Shown here: positions 31,741-35,105 of the stretch, piece after piece
Position numbering within the stretch: position 1 is the first letter of the stretch
Layout: the number at the start of each line of letters is the position of its first letter
Assembly: GCA_913055925.1 (NCBI GenBank)
Contig: CAJXLH010000001.1
Location: 1 to 35,105, forward strand
Length of the DNA stretch: 35,105 nucleotides
Direction of reading: 5' to 3'
Source of the DNA: an uncultured Maritalea sp.
Lineage (GTDB): Bacteria > Pseudomonadota > Alphaproteobacteria > Rhizobiales > Devosiaceae
The notes under the pieces: generated by a model
Seen by the model: the letters and a program-made list of their open reading frames with translations, nothing else
What the model was told of the DNA's origin: nothing
The model's database searches: none
Program-made: the position numbers and the translations under genes

Positions 31741-32020
31741 CCAATTGGTGCCCAACACCTGCGCAGCGCAAGCGAGAGCCACGTCACAGTGAGGCAACAA
31801 AACCACTTCACGACCCCAACAACGCGTCCATTGTCCGCGAGGTCTTCAAGAAAGCTACGGGTAGTTTACGGCACTGCTGGAGAGCGGGGATAAGTTTGCG
31901 AAGATTGACCCACTCTCTTTGGTCATGTTCGGGCTCGACCCGAGCATCCATGTTGCCGTTCGGGTTGATGCTATCGCTTGAAGCTATTGAACTTTTGCAA
32001 ATTTGCCATCTTATCATGTG

Positions 32021-32041
32021 CCCTCGGATCAAGTCCGAGGG
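32021..32041. repeat. REP-like palindrome CCCTCGGA-N5-TCCGAGGG
   Basis: A perfect 8-bp stem with a 5-base loop (TCAAG) lies 42 bases beyond the end of the minus-strand metallohydrolase gene. This palindrome type is common between genes of alphaproteobacteria. A related, shorter palindrome GCTCG-ACC-CGAGC lies at 31933-31945. Confidence 0.7.
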
Positions 32042-32082
32042 TGACGTGGGGGATTGGGATGCGTCCGCGGATAAATCGGTGT

Positions 32083-33126
32083 CTAAATAATCTCATCTTC
32101 ATCAAACATCGGGTCATCGCCCAATTGATGTTCGAGATCTTCCACAGCGCCTTCGGCTTCCACCATCGATTTCACGCGCCCGATGTGAAAAAGGGCGTCA
32201 CCTTCATTGACGATGGGCATAACAGCGCGACCCACAATGATGCCGGAAAATGGTGCAAGCACTTCCATTTCTTGTTCGCCGAATGGATCGGAGACTGCGG
32301 CGAGAAGATCGCCTTTTCTGACAAAACTGCCATCCGATTTATAGACCCGTAACAGGCCTCCCATCGGAGCCCGGACCCACTTGCTCGAGGCGCAAAACTG
32401 GGGGGCGCCTTTTGGTTTGGCAACACCGCGTTTGGAGATCATGCCTTTGTGGTTCATCACCCGCAAAACACCCGCGACGCCAGCGCGAATGGCAAATTCG
32501 TCAAAGCGCAGGCCCTCACCGCCTTCAAACAACAAAACAGGTTTCCCCAATCGATATGCCGCTTGGCGCAAAGACCCCTCGCGCAAATCCGATTTCATGA
32601 TGACAGGTGCGCCGAAAATTTCTGCGAGGTGGAGCATTTCATCGTCACCCGGCGAAATCCGCACTTGCGGATAGTTGGTGCGATGTATGGCGGCGGAGTG
32701 CAAATCGATGCCGAAATCGGCCCGCGCCACCACGTCTGACAAAAATCGGTTGGCCAATCGACCCGCTAGTGATCCAGAATCGCTACCTGGAAAGCAACGG
32801 TTGAGATCACGCCGGTCGGGCAGATAGCGGGAATGGTTGATAAGGCCAAAAGCATTGACAATCGGTACCGCCAACAATGTGCCTTTGAGGCTGCGAAGCG
32901 AAGGGGATGCGAGAACACGGCGGATGATTTCAACGCCGATTACTTCATCACCATGAATGCCACCACTGACGAACATAGCGGGGCCAGGTGTTTTGCCATT
33001 GACCACATGCACCGACATGGAAATCGGTGTGTGATCGGACAACACGCTTACCGGAATATCAACGGTTTTTCTGGTGCCTGGCGCAATGGTTTGGCCGCCA
33101 ATTTCAAAGCTTTTGTTTTTTGTCAT
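32083..33126 (-). CDS. Succinylglutamate desuccinylase/aspartoacylase-family metallohydrolase
   Basis: This 347-residue zinc hydrolase has the M14-like fold. The N-terminal VSGGIHGDEVIGVEII supplies the His and Glu ligands, RYLPDRRDLNRCFPGS the substrate-binding Arg region, and GIDLHSAAIHRTNYPQ the third ligand. After about residue 250 a second small beta-rich domain (RAPMGGLLRVYKSDGSFVRKGD, then a VLAPFSGIIVG repeat) resembles biotinyl/lipoyl hybrid motifs. The closest pattern I recall is the subfamily often found near RimK-type ligases, not AstE or DoeB. The acid-rich C-terminus (GDDPMFDEDEII) is a further trait. The substrate is unknown; it is transcribed alone towards the repeat spacer. 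Confidence 0.85.
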   Translation of the reverse strand: MTKNKSFEIGGQTIAPGTRKTVDIPVSVLSDHTPISMSVHVVNGKTPGPAMFVSGGIHGDEVIGVEIIRRVLASPSLRSLKGTLLAVPIVNAFGLINHSRYLPDRRDLNRCFPGSDSGSLAGRLANRFLSDVVARADFGIDLHSAAIHRTNYPQVRISPGDDEMLHLAEIFGAPVIMKSDLREGSLRQAAYRLGKPVLLFEGGEGLRFDEFAIRAGVAGVLRVMNHKGMISKRGVAKPKGAPQFCASSKWVRAPMGGLLRVYKSDGSFVRKGDLLAAVSDPFGEQEMEVLAPFSGIIVGRAVMPIVNEGDALFHIGRVKSMVEAEGAVEDLEHQLGDDPMFDEDEII

Positions 33127-33181
33127 AGGGCCGGTCTGTGTGCCCCGGGAACCGCAAATTTTGCGCGCATTTATGTCTCAA

Positions 33182-33196
33182 CAACAAATATTGTTG
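33182..33196. promoter_or_regulatory. Palindrome CAACAA-ATA-TTGTTG before the metallohydrolase gene
   Basis: A perfect 6-3-6 inverted repeat lies 55 bases upstream of the minus-strand metallohydrolase ATG, in the 179-base gap after the aminotransferase gene. It is a candidate operator for the metallohydrolase; its binding factor is unknown. Confidence 0.35.
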
Positions 33197-33305
33197 CTGC
33201 GTTTATGAGCTATTCAGCCCTCGGGCGCAGCAAGATCAGTGCAAGATGATCTTTTCTATTGCCGATGTAAATATCAAAAACGAAATGGCGACTTTACTCT
33301 TCGCT

Positions 33306-34535
33306 TCAAACCAACGCAGCGCACACCTTTTGAATGCGGGCAATGGCTTCTTCCAATTCGGATTTTGCGGCGGCATAAGAAATACGGAAGTAGGGCGAAA
33401 GGCCAAAGGCAGAACCGGGGACAATCGCCACATGGGCCGTTTCAAGAATGTAGCGGCAAAAGTCGCTATCGGTCTCAATCACTTGGCCTTGGGGCGTTGT
33501 TTTGCCGATCAATCCTTCGCATGACGAGAAGGTGTAAAATGCGCCTTCTGGCGTGCGGCAGTGTACGCCATCAATTTGATTCAAACCGGCCACGACCAAA
33601 TCGCGACGCTCCTGGAAGGACGCGGCGCGTGTCGCGAGGAAGCTTTCATCGCCATCCAACGCTTCGATGGCGGCGGCTTGTGAAATCGATGATGGGCAAG
33701 ATGTGGCTTGACTTTGGATGACAGCCATCGCGCGGATCAGCTCTTGTGGGCCAGCGCCAAAGCCCAAACGCCAACCTGTCATGGCGTGAGATTTGGAGAC
33801 GCCATTGATGATCAAGGCGCGATCTTTGAGGCGCGGCTCGACCTGTACCGGCGTGACGAACTGAAAATCGTCATAGGTGATGTGCTCATAGATATCGTCG
33901 CTCATCAACCACACATTTGGGTGGTTGAGCAACACATCAGCAATCGCCTGCAGTTCCTTCGCATTGTATGCCGCGCCTGATGGGTTGCTTGGTGAATTGA
34001 GCAACAACCAGCGGGTTTTGTCGGTGATTGCATTTTCAAGCTGTTCAGGCTGCAATTTGAACCCGTTTTCACCTGGGCATTGCACCAGAACCGGCACGCC
34101 ACCGCAAATGCGGATAATGTCGGAATAGGTCGTCCAATATGGGGTTGGGATCACCACCTCATCGCCGGGATTTAGCGTCGCCATAAAGGCGTTATACAAA
34201 ACCTGCTTCGCGCCAGCAGAAACGGTGATGTTGCTCGGTTCATATTTGAGGCCATTGCCGCGTGCCAGTTTGCGACACACGGCCTTTTTCATCTCGGGCG
34301 TACCGTCGAGCGGGGTATATTTGGTCTGGCCCGCATCAATGGCTTTATGCGCCGCGTCTTTAACAAAGTCCGGCGTGTCAAAATCTGGCTCGCCAGCACC
34401 CAAAATAATGACGGGCTTGCCTTCTGCCTTTAATTCTCGTGCGCGGGTTGAAATTTTGATGATTTCAGAAACCGAAATATTTGCAATCCGGTCAGCGCGG
34501 CGGAATGTGGAAGCTGAAGAAGAAGGCGCGGTCAT
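33306..34535 (-). CDS. aatA: Class I pyridoxal-phosphate aminotransferase, aspartate aminotransferase type
   Basis: This 409-residue protein has the I-gamma aspartate aminotransferase pattern: GAGEPDFDTPDFVKDAA, the PTPYWTTYSDI loop, LLNSPSNPSGAAY, the MSDDIYEHITYDD region, the PLP-binding Lys in INGVSKSHAMTGWRLGF and FRISYAAAKSELEEAI. ATG 34535 starts MTAPSSS; the longer in-frame start at 34607 has atypical sequence. It uses aspartate or a similar amino donor with 2-oxoglutarate. Its place beside the ALDH7 gene makes transamination of 2-aminoadipate possible, but general aspartate metabolism is the safer reading. Confidence 0.93.
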   Translation of the reverse strand: MTAPSSSASTFRRADRIANISVSEIIKISTRARELKAEGKPVIILGAGEPDFDTPDFVKDAAHKAIDAGQTKYTPLDGTPEMKKAVCRKLARGNGLKYEPSNITVSAGAKQVLYNAFMATLNPGDEVVIPTPYWTTYSDIIRICGGVPVLVQCPGENGFKLQPEQLENAITDKTRWLLLNSPSNPSGAAYNAKELQAIADVLLNHPNVWLMSDDIYEHITYDDFQFVTPVQVEPRLKDRALIINGVSKSHAMTGWRLGFGAGPQELIRAMAVIQSQATSCPSSISQAAAIEALDGDESFLATRAASFQERRDLVVAGLNQIDGVHCRTPEGAFYTFSSCEGLIGKTTPQGQVIETDSDFCRYILETAHVAIVPGSAFGLSPYFRISYAAAKSELEEAIARIQKVCAALV

Positions 34536-34616
34536 AAAAAGCTCGCAAAAGACTATTGGTTGGCGAAGGGAGGAAAAGGCGCGCGCATGGCGCGCCCATT
34601 CAATCAAGTTCGGATA

Positions 34617-34637
34617 TTAGATATCGAAAGAAACGCC
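34617..34637 (-). pseudogene. Relic of a second ALDH 3' end (six codons plus stop)
   Basis: On the minus strand, one base after the ALDH stop, seven codons read Gly-Val-Ser-Phe-Asp-Ile-stop, the same as the last codons of the gene. The two 21-bp copies differ only at third positions (Gly, Val, Phe and Ile codons), so they are not a recent exact duplication. The second copy looks like the old end of the gene left behind after its 3' part was replaced. Confidence 0.6.
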
Positions 34638-34638
34638 C

Positions 34639-35105
34639 TTATATATCAAAAGATACACCTTGGGCCAATGGCAATTCCGTACCATAGTTCACGGTGTTGG
34701 TGGCACGACGCATATAGGCCTTCCAAGCGTCAGAACCAGATTCGCGACCGCCGCCCGTTTCTTTTTCGCCGCCAAACGCGCCGCCAATTTCAGCGCCTGA
34801 TGTGCCGATATTAACGTTGGCGATGCCGCAATCTGAGCCTGATGCAGAAAGGAATTGCTCTGCTTCGCGCACATTCAAGGTGAAGACCATTGATGATAGG
34901 CCCGCACCAACTGCATTTTGCATGTCGATGGCGTCATCAAAGTCGGTGTATTTCACCACATAAAGAATTGGCGCGAATGTTTCTTCAAACATAGGACCAG
35001 CTTGTTCCGGCATTTCGACAATGGCTGGGCGGTAGTAGTAAGCGCCTTCATTGCCTTCAACATCCACGCGCTCGCCGCCAACAATATTGCCGCCCGCGGC
35101 CTTTG
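34639..35105 (-). CDS. amaB: Aldehyde dehydrogenase, ALDH7/aminoadipate-semialdehyde dehydrogenase type (3' part only)
   Basis: Only the last 155 or so residues are in the window; the frame is open to the edge, so the start lies beyond. The visible sequence (YYYRPAIVEMPEQAGPMFEE, TFAPILYVVKYTD, SDCGIANVNIGTSGAEIGG, AFGGEKETGGGRESGSDAWK, the YMRRATNTVNYG end region and LPLAQGVSFD) closely follows the C-terminus of human ALDH7A1/antiquitin and bacterial AmaB. These oxidise 2-aminoadipate 6-semialdehyde to 2-aminoadipate with NAD+. The catalytic Cys lies upstream of the visible part. This is the next step after the lysine 6-dehydrogenase-like enzyme at 25239. A 21-bp synonymous copy of its end follows the stop codon. 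Confidence 0.9.
   Translation of the reverse strand, partial: KAAGGNIVGGERVDVEGNEGAYYYRPAIVEMPEQAGPMFEETFAPILYVVKYTDFDDAIDMQNAVGAGLSSMVFTLNVREAEQFLSASGSDCGIANVNIGTSGAEIGGAFGGEKETGGGRESGSDAWKAYMRRATNTVNYGTELPLAQGVSFDI

Larger units (their letters stand above)
31052..32082. other. Repeat-rich non-coding spacer of about 1 kb
   Basis: No convincing gene is present. Frames that stay open (for example 31062-31463 minus) run through palindromic repeats and give the low-complexity peptides typical of REP DNA. The spacer contains a GC-rich hairpin, an inverted pair of REP-like units, a tandem 40-bp repeat, further palindromes (31933-31945, 32021-32041) and a minus-strand stretch around 31261-31413 that might be a gene relic. 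It separates convergent gene blocks. Confidence 0.75.

Noticed and set aside
32083..33126. Ectoine-degradation deacetylase DoeB/EutE together with an Ehu-type transporter
   Set aside because: The family is related, but the motif pattern fits the RimK-associated subfamily better. No doeA, eutB/C or ectoine-type genes are nearby.

Overview
The window looks like the chromosome of an alphaproteobacterium, most likely a Hyphomicrobiales (Rhizobiales) member with moderate GC. The grounds are the cytochrome-c-fused urate hydroxylase PuuD, the XdhABC arrangement, the soluble chemoreceptor, the short REP-like palindromes of the ATCCCGGA...TCCGGGAT type and the overall protein character. A Devosiaceae-like genus such as Maritalea is only a guess. 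Genes are tightly packed, many overlap by 1-8 bases, and several use TTG or GTG starts.

Layout. (1) 1-1126: a receiver domain cut by the window edge, probably the end of a hybrid histidine kinase, then an overlapping OmpR-type response regulator. (2) 1130-5422: a BkdR-like Lrp regulator divergent from bkdA1-bkdA2-bkdB (E1 alpha, E1 beta and E2 of branched-chain 2-oxoacid dehydrogenase), closed by a terminator; no E3 gene is present. (3) 5487-6920: a cytoplasmic chemoreceptor. (4) 6938-24570: a purine uptake and catabolism island. It holds a BMP-family nucleoside/purine ABC transporter (ATPase, two permeases, binding protein) and adenine deaminase. A long minus-strand operon follows, in transcription order uraH-xdhA-xdhB-xdhC-puuD-guaD-nudix. 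Divergent from it is a plus-strand operon, puuE/uraD fusion-ureidoglycine aminohydrolase-ureidoglycolate lyase. Together they run adenine and guanine through xanthine, urate, 5-hydroxyisourate, OHCU, allantoin, allantoate and ureidoglycolate to glyoxylate plus urea. Only the allantoate amidohydrolase step is missing from the window.

(5) 24567-30092: an Lrp-family regulator divergent from a lysine 6-dehydrogenase/saccharopine dehydrogenase-like enzyme, then a polar amino acid ABC transporter (ATPase, binding protein, two permeases). (6) 30218-31051: a CPBP intramembrane protease, then about 1 kb of repeat-rich non-coding DNA. (7) 32083-35105 (minus): a succinylglutamate desuccinylase-like metallohydrolase, a class I aminotransferase and the 3' end of an ALDH7-type aminoadipate-semialdehyde dehydrogenase. 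Sections 5 and 7 together suggest lysine uptake and oxidation to 2-aminoadipate/2-oxoadipate; this is inferred from family membership and proximity.

The observations most worth following are these. A previously unannotated 20-bp motif, TTTTTGA-N3-TTTGGTAAAA, occurs with identical spacing before the purine transporter and before adenine deaminase, and with one mismatch in the divergent urate-operon promoter. No regulator gene in the island explains it. The transporter leader holds two mutually exclusive hairpins with the likely start codon inside one of them. The last six codons plus stop of the ALDH7 gene are repeated just after the gene with only synonymous differences, as if its 3' end had been replaced by recombination.
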